DNA of 64,000 bases from Inia geoffrensis (lineage: Eukaryota > Chordata > Mammalia > Artiodactyla > Iniidae), in contig CM070902.1 of assembly GCA_036417435.1 (NCBI GenBank), forward strand, positions 179,247,945 through 179,311,944, read 5' to 3'. Within the stretch, counting starts at the first letter, position 1, and each line of letters starts with the position of its first letter. The notes beneath the pieces are model-generated. The model ran no database searches, was not told the DNA's origin, and was given only the letters and a program-made list of their open reading frames with translations. Of this stretch, positions 22,562 through 33,817 are shown one piece after another. The translations under genes were made by a program, and so were the position numbers.

Positions 22562-23799
22562 AAAACAAAATGGTTCTGCAGAACCTAGGGGCAGGATAGA
22601 AATAAAGACGCAGACATAGTGAATGGACTTGAGGGCACGGGGAGGGGGAAGGGTAAGCTGGGAAGAAGTGAAAGAGTGGCATGGACATATATACCCTACC
22701 AAATGTAAAATAGATAGCTAGTGGGAAGCAGCCACATTGCACAGGGAGATCAACTCAGTGTTGTGACCACCTAGAGGGGTGGGATATGGAGGGCGGGAGG
22801 GAGTTGCAAGAGGGAGGACTTATGGGGATATACGGTTATGTGTAGCTGGTTCACTTTGTTATAAAGCAGAAACTAACACACCGTTGTAAAGCAACTGTAC
22901 TCCAATAAAGATGTTAAAAAAAGAAAAAGACAACGTGACTTTTTAAGTGGTCAAAGTAAACAATGGAATGATCAAAAAGGAGTTAAATGGGCATTTCCTC
23001 AAATAAAATATAGAAATGGCCGACAAGTATATGAAAAGATGTTCAACGTCGTTGGTCATTATGTAGATACCAACTACAACCACAATGAAGTACCACTCAC
23101 AACCACTAGGATGTCTGGAATCAAATAAATGAAAAATAATAAGTCTCAGCGAAGATGTGGATGAATTAAAAAACTTGAACATTGCTGCTGGGAATGTTGA
23201 ATGGTTTAAAAGCCGTGGAAGAGTGTTGGCAATTCCCCAAAAGGATAAACATAGAATTAACCTGTGACCCAGCAATTCCACGCCTAGGTGTACAAGCCAA
23301 AAATGTAAAACAGGTGCTCACACCTTCATTGTGGCACTATTCACAATAACCTAAAGGTGTAAGTGACCCAAATGCACACTGATGAGTCAGTAGATAAACA
23401 AACTGTAGGATATACACACAACAGAATATTAGTCATAAAAAGGAATGAAGTACTAATGCATGCTACAACGTGGCGGAACCTTGGAAATAATATGCTAAGT
23501 GAAAAAAGCCAGGCACGAAATATCAACATCGTGTGATTCCTTTTATATGAAATATCTATATGGTTAGCTAAAACCATAGACACAGGTTGAAGATTGGTGG
23601 TTACCAGAGAAAGGGGAGTAATTTAATGGATGTGGAATCGCTTTGGAGGGAGCAAACTACTTTGGAACTAGATGGAGATAGTGGTTGTACAACGTTATGA
23701 GTGTACTCAATGCCCCTGAATCATTTGCTTTAAAATGGTAGATACATTATGTAAATTTTATGTCAGTTTAAAAAATGATTTTTTTGAAAGTCATAGGAA

Positions 23800-24454
23800 A
23801 AACAAAGAAACAAGTGTATTAGACTAACAGGGCAGAAGAGACTTGCCAGGGGAACTTTGACTTTTATGATTCATGCTCAAAGTTTCCTGTTATAATTATG
23901 CTAAATCAAAACTTTTCTTTCTTTTGCCTAAACTGAACCTAAAAATGCTATTTTCCTTTTAAGATCTATTCCTCTACATGCATAGAGTTTTAATACAATT
24001 TCATTTTTAAGGTCTTAATCTGTTGGTCTGAGAGTGACAATAACCTTGACAAAACAAACAAACAAAACGTAGCTCACATGTTCGAGCGTTAAGGAATTCT
24101 TATTTTGCTGCAGTCTTTCATTAGATAATAATGAATTAAGTGAAAAAGAAAAAAAAACAATTATAAGAATGAAAACAAAATGCTGGTTATTAGGCTGTGG
24201 TCACTGGTGGGTCTTTCTCAGGATACTGCTGTTCCCCAAACTAATCAAGCCTTAGTTCACTTCGCTGAAAGCAAGAAGAGCTGTAAAGCCATTGCCTTTA
24301 TTCAAAGACCTTTAACCATACATCTTTTAGTAATAATTTTTCAATGACAAAAACAAGTGAAACGACAAATGATGTGTTTCTTTTGCCAATCTGGTAAAGT
24401 AAGAATGCATAAAACACACACTACACTGTCGGAGAGTGTAGCTTTTTGTTTTGT
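23800..24454. other. Unassigned AT-rich DNA
   Basis: Nothing was recognised between the old L1 end and the minisatellite. Confidence 0.45.
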
Positions 24455-24702
24455 ATTAGACAAATCCTGATAACCAGCTAGAATTATTAGACAAATCCTG
24501 ATAACCAGCTAGAATTATTAGACAAATCCTGATAACCATCTAGGATTATTAGACAAATCCTGATAACCAGCTAGAATTATTAGACAAATCCTGATAACCA
24601 GCTAGAATTATTAGACAAATCCTGATAACCAGCTAGAATTATTAGACAAATCCTGATAACCAGCTAGAATTATTAGACAAATCCTGATAACCAGCTAGAA
24701 TT
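24455..24702. repeat. 31-bp minisatellite, eight copies
   Basis: The unit starts 'attagacaaatcctgata' and ends 'ccagctagaatt'. Copies begin at 24455, 24486, 24517, 24548, 24579, 24610, 24641 and 24672. Seven are identical. The third (24517-24547) differs at two bases, reading 'ccatctaggatt' at its end. There are no spacers between units. Such uniformity indicates recent expansion or homogenisation, and the locus is likely length-polymorphic. Confidence 0.97.
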
Positions 24703-25704
24703 ATCAGCTTGAAAGCTGCGATCAGCAGTTGCAATTCTTTTTATCTTTGTGGCAGATCCACTCAAAAACTAAGGATAAAGAATAGTTTGCACTTGGCAGT
24801 TTTATTATTCTTTCCACTGAGGGAATCTCAAATGCACTTGACCTGAAGTAATTCAACTTTACGAAACCAATTTTGACGTTCTGTCAAGGATGACGGTTTT
24901 CCCCTTTCAGAAGAATTCTTGACACATTCATGAACGTTCTTTCTGTTTGTCTGTAAAATGTGGAAGCTGGTTTAGCTCAGAGGTTCTGTCCTTTTTAGAG
25001 ACCAGTTTGGGGCACACTGAGATGAGGATGCCCCAGAACTACATTTGCTAAAGCTGCTTTCTGTCCAACCTCTTGTGGGCCTTCCTAGGAACGACTGTGT
25101 TTCCCATTTAATGTTCCACTCTTGAGTTGAAAATATCAGCTGTTGCGAAACTTCTGCACAGACCTCCGAAACCCCACCTCTGTTTCTCCCTGAAGCACTC
25201 CGGCCTCTGGGGTTACAATTCCCACCCTGAATATACATACAGTGGGAAGACCTGTGATGCTCCAACCCTCATTCCCCATAACATCACCTCTGATTCCCAC
25301 ACTTCCGACTTTCCACAGTCCCTGAAGGTTTTCACCTTTGGGAACCTCCTTACAAAGACATCATCTTGGGCTTATCCTGCCTCTCTGACTGGTCCTTATT
25401 TGATAAGATATGGAAAAAGGAGAGAACCTGAGGGAGTAAAATAAAAATATAAAAACTCCCAGAATCCCATTAGTCAGAGATTACTGCTGAGAATAGAAAA
25501 AGGTAACAAGGACCAATGTCTTCATCCAAACCCCAAATCCTGTTCTCAATTGAGTTCCATCCAAAGAGAACTCTGAGGAAACATTTCCATCAGAAACAAA
25601 GAAAAGGGAGGAAAAACCTGTGGTGAGCCTTAAAACCACCCAGACCCCAGGTACAGTTTGAGTAGAACAAGGCCAGATGGAGTCAGGCCTAGATTAATAG
25701 CATC
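24703..25704. other. Unassigned DNA
   Basis: No repeat family or exon was recognised. ORFs at 24972-25265 (minus) and 25127-25444 (plus) overlap each other and have no known domain. Confidence 0.4.
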
Positions 25705-26330
25705 TAAAAAGGCTGCCTTTCATGCACGCCAGTGTTCATAGCCGCACTATTCACAATAGCCAAGACATGGAAGCAACCTAAGTGTCCACTGACAGAGGAA
25801 TGGATAAAGAAGATGTGGTACATGTATATAGTGGAATATTACTCAGCCATAAAAAAGAATTAAATGATGCCATTTGCAGCAACATGGATGGCCCTAGAGA
25901 TGTTCATACTAAGTGAAGTAAGTCAGACAGAGAAAGAGAAATATCATATGATGTCATTTATATGTGGAATCTAAAATATGATACAAATGAACTTGTTTAC
26001 AAAACAGAAACAGACTCACAGGCATAGAGAACAAACGTATGGTTACCAAAGCGGAAAGGGGGGTGTGCGGGGGGAAGAGATGAATTAGGAGTTTGGGATT
26101 AGCAGATACAAATTACTGTATATAAAACAGATAAACAACAAGGACCTACTGTATAGCACAGGGAACTATATTCAATATCTTGTAATAAACTATAATGGAA
26201 AAGAATCTGAAAAGAATATATATATGTATAACTGAATCACTTTATGGTACACCAGAAACTAACACAACATTGTAAATCAGCTATACTCCAACAAAAAAAA
26301 ATTTTAATAAAAAATAAAAAGGCTGCCTTT
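25705..26330 (+). mobile_element. 5'-truncated L1 with 16-bp duplication
   Basis: The L1 part is 25721-26314. It starts within the ORF2 C-terminal region ('ttcacaatagccaagacatgg') and ends with the 3' UTR 'aacattgtaaatcagctatactcc' and an A-rich tail. The perfect duplication taaaaaggctgccttt is present at 25705-25720 and 26315-26330. It is a well-delimited, fairly young insertion with no ORF of note. Confidence 0.95.
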
Positions 26331-27160
26331 GCAATTGTATCATTAGTCATATAATGTTTACATTGTCACTTTAAAATTCCAAGGTTTATCCACTCTCTGG
26401 TTATGCTATCTCTTAGTAAACACAATTGTAATTTATTGTAAAACTGTCTGTGTGGTAAACAACACACACACGTGTACCTGTTAGTCTTAGACTTTGGCAT
26501 GCATTCCTAGAATTTGGGGTTAAGGGCACTTACACATATTGATTAAGGCCCTTCATTGGAGAACTCACTGGCTCGGCTCATGCAGCTCAAGGGTTTTAGA
26601 TGTTTTTTACCTTTTTTACTTTTAAGTGACTTGAGATGTGCCTTCATTCTGGGCTAGAACGCTGCCACCGGAACCCACCGCTTAAGCTGTGCTCCGTCTG
26701 AGCTGTTTGCCCCATCCCACTGTGGTAACTGTCCCCCAGCCACCCCCAGCGACTTCAGGCTCACACCACTGCAGCACTGAATCCAGCAAAGGGGTGGGTC
26801 TCCCTGGGAGTGTCAGCAGAGGCCCTCGCACCAAATCTCACCTGGTCTGACATAGGCTGTCCCATCTCTGAACCAAGCCCTGTCCTCTAGGGGGCGCCAG
26901 TTCCTCTGAGTTTACAGGCTGAGCAGAGGCAAAGGAACATCAAGGCTCAGTCCCAGAAGGAGAAGTAAGTAAATCTGTGACCCGAACAGCTGTTCATTGC
27001 ATGAAACACTGGACACTCCCAGACTGAATTATTGTTAATAGGGTGTTTAAAATATCAACGTTTTAGCTCAGTCGGCACTGTATTTGGAGCATTGTCCTTA
27101 TCTGATGGGTTTAAACTTCTCTCTGTCATATATTTTCCTATGAATTGCCCACTCCTGTCC
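26331..27160. other. Unassigned DNA
   Basis: No gene or repeat was recognised. The 26640-26960 part is GC-richer but contains no CpG cluster or ORF worth calling. Confidence 0.4.
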
Positions 27161-27645
27161 TTTAGTTTTTTCTTTCAGTTTTTTTGAGATGTAATTGACA
27201 TACAGCACCAGATAAGTGTACGGTGCACAGCACAATGACTAGATTTACATAAATTGCAAACTGGTTACCACAATAAGCATAGTTAACACCCGCCGATTCA
27301 AATATTCTGCCCCCCAAAATACAAGAGAGAAAGAAGTCTTTTTTGTGATAAGAATTCTTAGGGTTTTTCCCCCTTAGCAACTTCTAAACACACTACACGC
27401 TAGTTACAGTCACCATGGCGTACGTTACAGGCCCAGGATTTCTTTGTCTTGTAACTGGAAGTCTGGACCTTTTGACTGCCCCCTTCCCACCTCTGGGAGC
27501 CGTAAACCTCTCTTCCTGTGAGTGCGGTGTTTTGGGGTTTTCTGTTTTTCTATTCCACAAATCGTGCCATTTGCAAGAACAGGGATGGACTTGAGGGCAG
27601 TACGCTAACTGAAATAAGTCAGACAAACACAAATTCCGTCCTTTA
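27161..27645 (-). mobile_element. Old L1 3' end, antisense, with 5' inversion
   Basis: From 27161 to about 27545 the plus strand shows the complement of an old L1 3' UTR: 'gagatgtaattgacatac', 'taagcatagttaacacccg', 'gtcaccatggcgtacgtta', 'ctgtttttctattccac'. At about 27548 the orientation flips. Then 'gccatttgcaagaacaggga' through 'gaaataagtcagac' is sense-strand L1 ORF2-end sequence that should lie on the opposite strand. This is the structure of a twin-primed L1 on the minus strand. The A-tail is eroded. Confidence 0.6.
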
Positions 27646-28974
27646 TTCAGTTGTTTTAAGGTGTTTGGATTTTGTTGCTGCTGTTTTGCCAGTTCATACT
27701 TTCGGTGTTTATTCTAACAGCCTGGATGATATCTGATGATGGTCTAGTTTTATTCTTGTAACAATTTTTCTTTTCTCTTTAACTTCTGTTTCTACCAAGA
27801 ATCATATGAGATTCGTTGTTCGTCCAGTAAAAGACTCTTGTAATACGTTATGTCTTTTTCCGTGAACACGATTTCCTCGCCCCAATCATTTGCCCTTGTG
27901 CCTTTTATTCTTCAGCTGTGTAAACAGAGGTCGATGTTCGGACTTTGTCCTCCCCACCCTGTCCCTCCTCCCTCTCCCTGTGTCTCTGAATATTTGTCTT
28001 ATTCCAAAATTTTCCCTTTGTCTTACAGAGGACCAATTAGCCAGTTAAGTAGGTAGGTAGTTAGCATTGGCATTGTCCTGTTGTGAAATATACTTCTGGC
28101 TGTTGTCAGCCCTTTGTCCCTTCCTCTGAATTCTGAGAGATCTTATCTTTTTTGTCCTTCATATTACTGATTCTGTCTTCACAGTTTTAGTCTGACCTTT
28201 TCTCTTATACCACCTGTCTTATATCAACTTCTTTTATTTCCCTCATAGAAACCACATTTCTTTGAAGTTCATCAAAGTGAAAAGCAGATCCCACCTAAAA
28301 GGCTCTTCTTTCTTCTTTTCCTCCCGTTCTGCTAGGGAGCCTTTTATTGGTCTTCTGTGCAGTTCCTTGCTTGCTTTATTTAGCCTCAAATTATCCAAAC
28401 CAAATTTTCCTTAGAATCAGGATGAGGAGATTTTCTCAGATGCTCTTGTTTTCCACATGGACGATTTTGGAGAACTTGTTTACAAATGGAAACACGAGGG
28501 ACAGTTACAAACTGAACAAAGTAAACCAAGAGGCCAGAGGATGGAATCAGAGCAGTGAATAAAATGGACCAGAACCTATAGTGGCTCTGTTTTGTCTCCA
28601 TGGTGAGGCTGGACCATTCGTGTAGAAACAGCCCTGCTTGCTCCCGTCCTCGTGTGAAAATTGTTAATCTGAGACCAGTTCACTGTGATGGACACAATTC
28701 CTGCTCCAGGGACCCTCTCTCTGCCCAGCTGAGGTTAACAGTTACTTTTCACGCCAAAGATAACTTTACAAACTAGCAGAGAAAACATTTCCAGACATGC
28801 CACGTTGGCTATTGTACTTCATTGCTTTCGACAGACTTGTGTCCTAAAGCTGCTCTGAAATTCCCTGGGTCTGAATCAACTTAAAGAGATTCAAAGGATT
28901 CCCTGCCAGTTTCCCAGCTTCTCACTGTAGCTTTTACTCCCTTGTCTTGTCTGAAACTCTTTTCCACCTTTCCT
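27646..28974. other. Unassigned DNA, pyrimidine-rich in part
   Basis: No exon or repeat family was recognised. The stretch near 28.1-28.35 kb is T/C-rich on the plus strand. Confidence 0.4.
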
Positions 28975-29645
28975 CTCCAACACTGTTGATGGGGTTAAAA
29001 ATTGGAATAATATAGGGGGCAATTGGCAACGTCTATTACATTTGTAAAAAGAGTTCGCCCTGACTTATCAATTCCACTTCTAAGCATATACACACGTCGT
29101 GGCACGCCCACACATGCTGCACATTGTTTTACTCATCCTAAAACTGTACTGGCAGAATCTAAGCAACAACCTGTTTACCAATGGGACAAGGCTGCCTGAT
29201 TAGGGTACATCTAAGATGAGGGTTAGGGTTAGGAAGGAGTATTAAGGGTTAGGGTTAGGAAGGAATATTAAGGGTTAGGGTTAGGAAGGAATATTAAGGG
29301 TTAGGGTTAGGAAGGAATATTAAGGGTTAGCGTTAGGAAGGAATATTAAACAGCTGTGAAAAGATACAAGGTAAAAGGTGGGGAAATATAACCATTATAT
29401 GTTAAGGATTTTTAAGAGAGCCAAAAAACAGAAAATAATAAAATGATATGTGTATAAACATACGAGATATAGTAAATATAGTCATAAAGGCATTGAAAAC
29501 ATCTCAAAGACAAACTCAAAGCTGGCCACAAATTGGGAATAAGTCATGGGTGGGAAAGTTCGGGGACATTTCCTCTTAATTTTATGCAGTTCTATTTTCT
29601 AGATTGTTTTGACATGTCTAAGCTTACCCAACAAAGAAAGATTAT
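28975..29645 (+). mobile_element. Old L1 fragment, ORF2 end, containing a minisatellite
   Basis: Diverged L1 ORF2 C-terminal sequence is visible: 'cactgttgatggggttaaaa', 'cttatcaattccacttctaag', 'cctgtttaccaatggg'. After the array at 29220-29349 come 'cagctgtgaaaagatac' and the worn 3' part. The order matches L1, with the array sitting where 'caatggaatactatgcagctgt' is expected. Confidence 0.6.
29220..29349. repeat. 26-bp telomere-like minisatellite, five copies
   Basis: The unit gggttagggttaggaagg + aatattaa repeats at 29220, 29246, 29272, 29298 and 29324 with no spacer. Each unit has a TTAGGGTTAGG core resembling the vertebrate telomere repeat. Copy 1 has g for a in 'ggagtatt' and copy 5 has 'ttagcgtt'; the other three are identical. 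The 'ggaatattaa' part looks derived from the host L1 text 'ggaatactatgcagc'. Confidence 0.95.
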
Positions 29646-29754
29646 CCAGAGGTTACCATTAGTGGTTCAAATGGGGCGACTTTCCTGACAAGCTCCTATA
29701 GTCAGTTCTCACACCCAGCTTCAAGAATTCACTTCACGTTTTCGTCTCCTTTAG

Positions 29755-30055
29755 ATGCCTTTCCTCTGCCTAAATTCTATCCAAATGCTTTTCTTCATAG
29801 CTCAGCTCAAATTTCACTTCCCCTGTGAAGGTGTCTCTAATGAATAACCCCTCTCTGTGAGCTGTTTCATCTACAGACTCACTGCACTTAGGACCCGCAA
29901 CATGGACCTCGTCCTAATAACACGATCCCATGTTGTTCAGCTGGCCCTTACTTGAGCCCTGGACAAAAACTTCCCCAGGTGGATGCCAGCATCAAGGACT
30001 CCTTAGCTGCCCCGCATGCTGGGTAGAGTGGGTGCTCAGTGAACGTTCATGAATT
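29755..30055 (+). mobile_element. L2 LINE 3' end relic
   Basis: 'atagctcagctcaaatttcact' and 'tgtgaaggtgtctctaatg' are followed by 'gggtgctcagtgaacgttcatgaa', the eroded L2 3' UTR and terminus on the plus strand. It is diverged, with no ORF. Confidence 0.65.
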
Positions 30056-32590
30056 CAGAGTTTAGTAGGGAAAATTGCTCTGGGTTCCCAAGTACTGTAT
30101 TTTGTATTTTCAAGGTTTGCTTCGTTTGCCAGCCTTTTTTCTCAGACAAAAGAAAGATCATCCGTTTTTTCATATTATTTCTCTGTTCAAAATGGATTCT
30201 AACTAGTCATTAGATTGAAGAATTTAAATGGGTTTACTGACAATGTTCATAATATACTAATTCTTCCTCCTTCTGGGCATTTTCCCCCATCTTTATACAT
30301 TAAACTTGCTATTAATAGAACCCATGGTATGTCTTTTCGTGCTTTCAAAGGCTTTTCTGCCAGCCTGAGTATTGAAGTCGCTTCCTCTTGTGCAATGAAA
30401 GCTTTTCGTCTTTTTTCTAGCCCTCTCATCCTTTCCTTAAAGCTGGTGGGATGACCTCCCACAGTGGTGCTGTGTCTATTCTAACAGCCAGACAAGAGCA
30501 ATCAACAGGATAAAAGAAAGCACATCGTATGAAATTTTGCTCTGAGTTTAAAGAGGGCACCTGGGCGCTCACAAAAAGAAGCGCCCTTCCCAAGAGAAAA
30601 GCACGCTTATCTTCTTTCTAAGGCTTTGTCTCTAATGTCAGGTAAAGTTTGAGCAGTAACGGTTCATTTCTGTTACGAGTTTGAGTCACTGAATTTTCAC
30701 AAATCCTGATGCACAAGTAGACCTTTAAAGTCTACTCATGTTCTCATGTTTTTCTTTGTACGTTGTTTCCATCCAATGTAATTAGAATCAATGAGAACAC
30801 ATTCAATCAAAGCGTAAAGACGTGAAGGCTGAGTTTCCACGCATCATAACGGAGGGGAAGCACCATTTAAGCACAGTGTTTACCAGCTCATCATAACTGT
30901 TTTGCATAACTACTCCTTTGCGTTAGTACACAAAATGTAGATAAATAAAATGTGTCAATTAATAGGATCAAACATATTAAGGAATTTACTAACTTCCTCA
31001 TACTATTTTCACATCAAAATATATTAAGCACGTAAGTCATCTCAGGGTAGAACACAAATGCTTGTGTGGAATAAACTTAACTTCACAAAAAAACTATTTT
31101 ACTTTTTTGTGTTATGTCACAGACTGGTGAACCCTTCATACTGGTCGGGAGTGGTTAGCAGACCAATGGTTGAAAACCCTTAATCTGGATCAACTCTTTT
31201 GGAAATAAGGAAATAAACCCAGCACTTTTGAAGAATTTGCTCCTGAAAGGTCATAGGATTTGTTAGAGGATTGGCGTGGAACTAAACTCAGCTCTCCTTT
31301 GTCAGACACAAAGGCACTAGCATGTGTGTTCTTGTCTTTTCAGTGGCAAGTCTCAATTTACCTTCTTCATTATAAAAAAAAAAAAAAGTGTCCTTTTAAT
31401 GGTTAAATGATTTTGATGGTTAAATGAATTTCCAGAGAAAACCTGTTATTAAGGCTAGTATTGCAACTAAAGATTTTGCCTTGCTGACAATAACAATCCT
31501 GTTGGTTTTTGGAATGACCAAGGTCAATTACCTTTTCTATATCTTGTACAGCTACAAACAACAAATATTTATAAATGTCTGGAAAAGAAATGCTTTTTCA
31601 ATCTATCTAGATGTCACGTTGGAAAATTCTTATCATTTAAAATCAAAAGAACAGGTCATGAGTAGAGTGACTGTATGATTTATTATCACAAACCAGGACA
31701 CTTTAAGAGTGTTATTATGCCAGGACAACAGGGGCAAACCGAAATGGTCCCAGGCAACGGGGACTGACTGGCACCTTGGTAGCATTTTCCATGCAGTGTT
31801 CAAACTAAAATCCACATTTCAGATAATAAATGACACTGAATTTTTCCACGTCATTGGGTTCGGTAAAAAGATGATTTTATTAATAAATCATTTAACAGTG
31901 TGTACGGCAAAGGTTATCATGACTCTTACAGTGTTCGAAGATAAATCAGAAGGAATAACCGTTTCAAAATTATTTTACTCACCTATATTGGGGTGGTTAG
32001 CTCGTGTATTTGTTTCATAAGTTCTGGGGAAAAAAGCTTTACTTCATTTTCAAAAACTGATGACCTCATTCAAAATTTGCACATTAGCATATTTGACATG
32101 TTTATAAGTTTATTAAAAAAAACCCTAGGCATTAGGTTATTTTTGACCAAGGTACATACATGAAATGCTATAATAATAACAAAGGCATCGCTGGACCCAG
32201 TGTCTTGTCCAGGACATGTGAGAGGAAGGGTGGGTGAGAAGACAAGGGGATGAAAGACGGAGTTGACATAAACACTTACGGTTTTAGGTTTTATGCTTTA
32301 TGTTATTTCATCCTTGAAAACAGTATTTAAAGAACACAATGTCAAGGATGAAAATATTCATAGACTTAGAATTGAGTGAATCCAGTAAAATACTAATTTT
32401 TGTCAACATACTTCAATGCCCCTGTTCTTTGGAGTTGAAAAGCATTAATCAGAAGTTTGACATTTCTTGATCGTAACATAATTTGCACAAAGACTGATGA
32501 AACAACTATTTATGTTGAGTTATGTGGTCCCAGAGCCTACTGTACTTGGTCCCTCCTGTACTATGATAACCATAGGGGGAATTAGGTGAA
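30056..32590. other. Unassigned AT-rich DNA
   Basis: No gene, RNA or confident repeat was found. Short text near 31665-31760 ('accaggacactttaagagtg', 'ccaggacaacaggggcaaacc') may be a DNA-transposon relic but could not be named. ORFs at 31424-31678 and 31709-32020 have no known domain. Confidence 0.45.
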
Positions 32591-32605
32591 TGATCTTCCT
32601 TTTTC

Positions 32606-32640
32606 TCCCTTCCTTCCTTCCTTCCTCCCTTCCTTCCTAT
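32606..32640. repeat. (TTCC)n short microsatellite
   Basis: Several TTCC units occur in a pyrimidine-only run with minor interruptions. Confidence 0.8.
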
Positions 32641-33817
32641 TTTTGTTTTTAACCAAAATAATTACTCCAGAAATTCAGTACGTAAACACAGCTTTCTGTG
32701 TGATTGTCATGTTTTCAGTGACAGAGGCAGTTTTCGGGACGCTTGCTTGAGTTGCTAGTCACATATTCTGGGCCCCAATACTTGAAACTCTCTACTGTCA
32801 AATTACAGCTTGGGTTTAAAATGTGACTCAGAGGCCCTGCACGATGAGTTTGGAAAGTCAGTTTTATGAGCCCTTCTGCAGCACACCCATGAATGTTTAA
32901 ATTGCCCTTTAGGTCTATCAAAAAAAAAAATAATAATAATCCAGCGTCTTTCAATTCTAGTGCGAGATATCATCAGAGACTGATGCAGACATGATTCATT
33001 GTATTTAGCAAATGCATTATGATTTCATTAAGTGTATAGCCATCCCAAGACCTGATTGGCTAACAAAAAGCAAACACTGACCACACCAAACCAGCAACTC
33101 AGAGAAGCAGATAGACTACTATTTCAAAATACTGTTGAGTTATTTAATATTTAATAAAAGCAGCATTTACTGTTCATGAGAAGGACAAGCTGTTAGGACA
33201 AAGTCATGTTATGCAAAGTCATGTTAGGACAAGCCGTTAATCATTTGAAGGAGGAAAAAGTTAGAACCGTAATGATTGTAGGTAAAAAATTTTAAAGTAC
33301 TAGAAAAAACGACGTGAGTAGGTGACACTGGAGCTCTGCGTTGTGAAAGATCTTTCTAAACACGACCGCCTGGCCATCAGAGAGATCAGTTCCAGTGGCA
33401 GCCTGCAAAAAAGAGAAAGTGAGCAGAGAGCTTGTGTGCATGTTGTATTTGTTTCAATAAGTGAAAACTCTGCCTCCCAAAGTTTTGTATCCATATATAT
33501 ATATACATACATGTATTTATAAGGTTTATAAATATGGAAAATAATACGTGTGTATGTTACACATATACATAAGTTTTAACCTTATACATTAAGTTTATGA
33601 GTTCCTGGTGGAAGTTTTTCACTAGTCCATTTTTATTTTTTCCCTATATTCCAATGCAGTCATACTCACTATAATCTAGAGTTTTAGACCTAAATCATTA
33701 TCAATTTCTTTACATCGTAGACTTTTTAAATAAGACTTTAATTTTGAAAAAAACTTCTGACCTACAGAAAAGTTGCAAGTCATTGTCACGAATTTCCATA
33801 TAACCGTTTGAAGTAGA
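32641..33817. other. Unassigned AT-rich DNA
   Basis: No feature was recognised apart from short (TA) runs near 33493 and a local duplication of 'aaagtcatgtta' at about 33200-33225. Confidence 0.45.

Larger units (their letters stand above)
19021..22926 (+). mobile_element. Younger L1, 5'-truncated inside ORF2, 3.9 kb
   Basis: This is the longest L1 in the window. It begins inside the endonuclease domain of ORF2 and runs through reverse transcriptase, the C-terminal region and the 3' UTR to 'ctccaataaagatgtt' and an A-rich tail. ORF1, the 5' UTR and the first part of the endonuclease are missing. ORF2 is broken by several stops and frameshifts. A short candidate duplication (aaagac near 19015-19020 and 22926-22931) is too weak to prove the ends. 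It lies in the same orientation as the old L1 that it splits. Confidence 0.88.
17480..23795 (+). mobile_element. Old L1 (ORF2 and 3' end), split by a SINE and a younger L1
   Basis: Diverged L1 ORF2 sequence runs from about 17.48 kb ('ggattatacaccgtgaac') to 17720, resumes at 17959-19020, and finishes at 22932-23795 with the ORF2 C-terminal and 3' region ('cctgtgacccagcaattcc', 'ggttaccagagaaagg'). The interruptions are a CHR SINE (17736-17943) and a younger L1 (19021-22926). The reverse-transcriptase FADD box is degraded near 18063-18074, where it would read F-K-N-D. Part of the RT region is deleted around the SINE. It cannot encode a protein. Confidence 0.75.

Noticed and set aside
24455..24702. 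CRISPR-like array of 31-bp repeats
   Set aside because: The units are directly abutting with no unique spacers, and the genome is mammalian. It is a minisatellite.
29220..29349. A true telomere or chromosome end
   Set aside because: Only two TTAGGG-type hexamers per 26-bp unit, five units, and unique/L1 sequence on both sides. It is interstitial.
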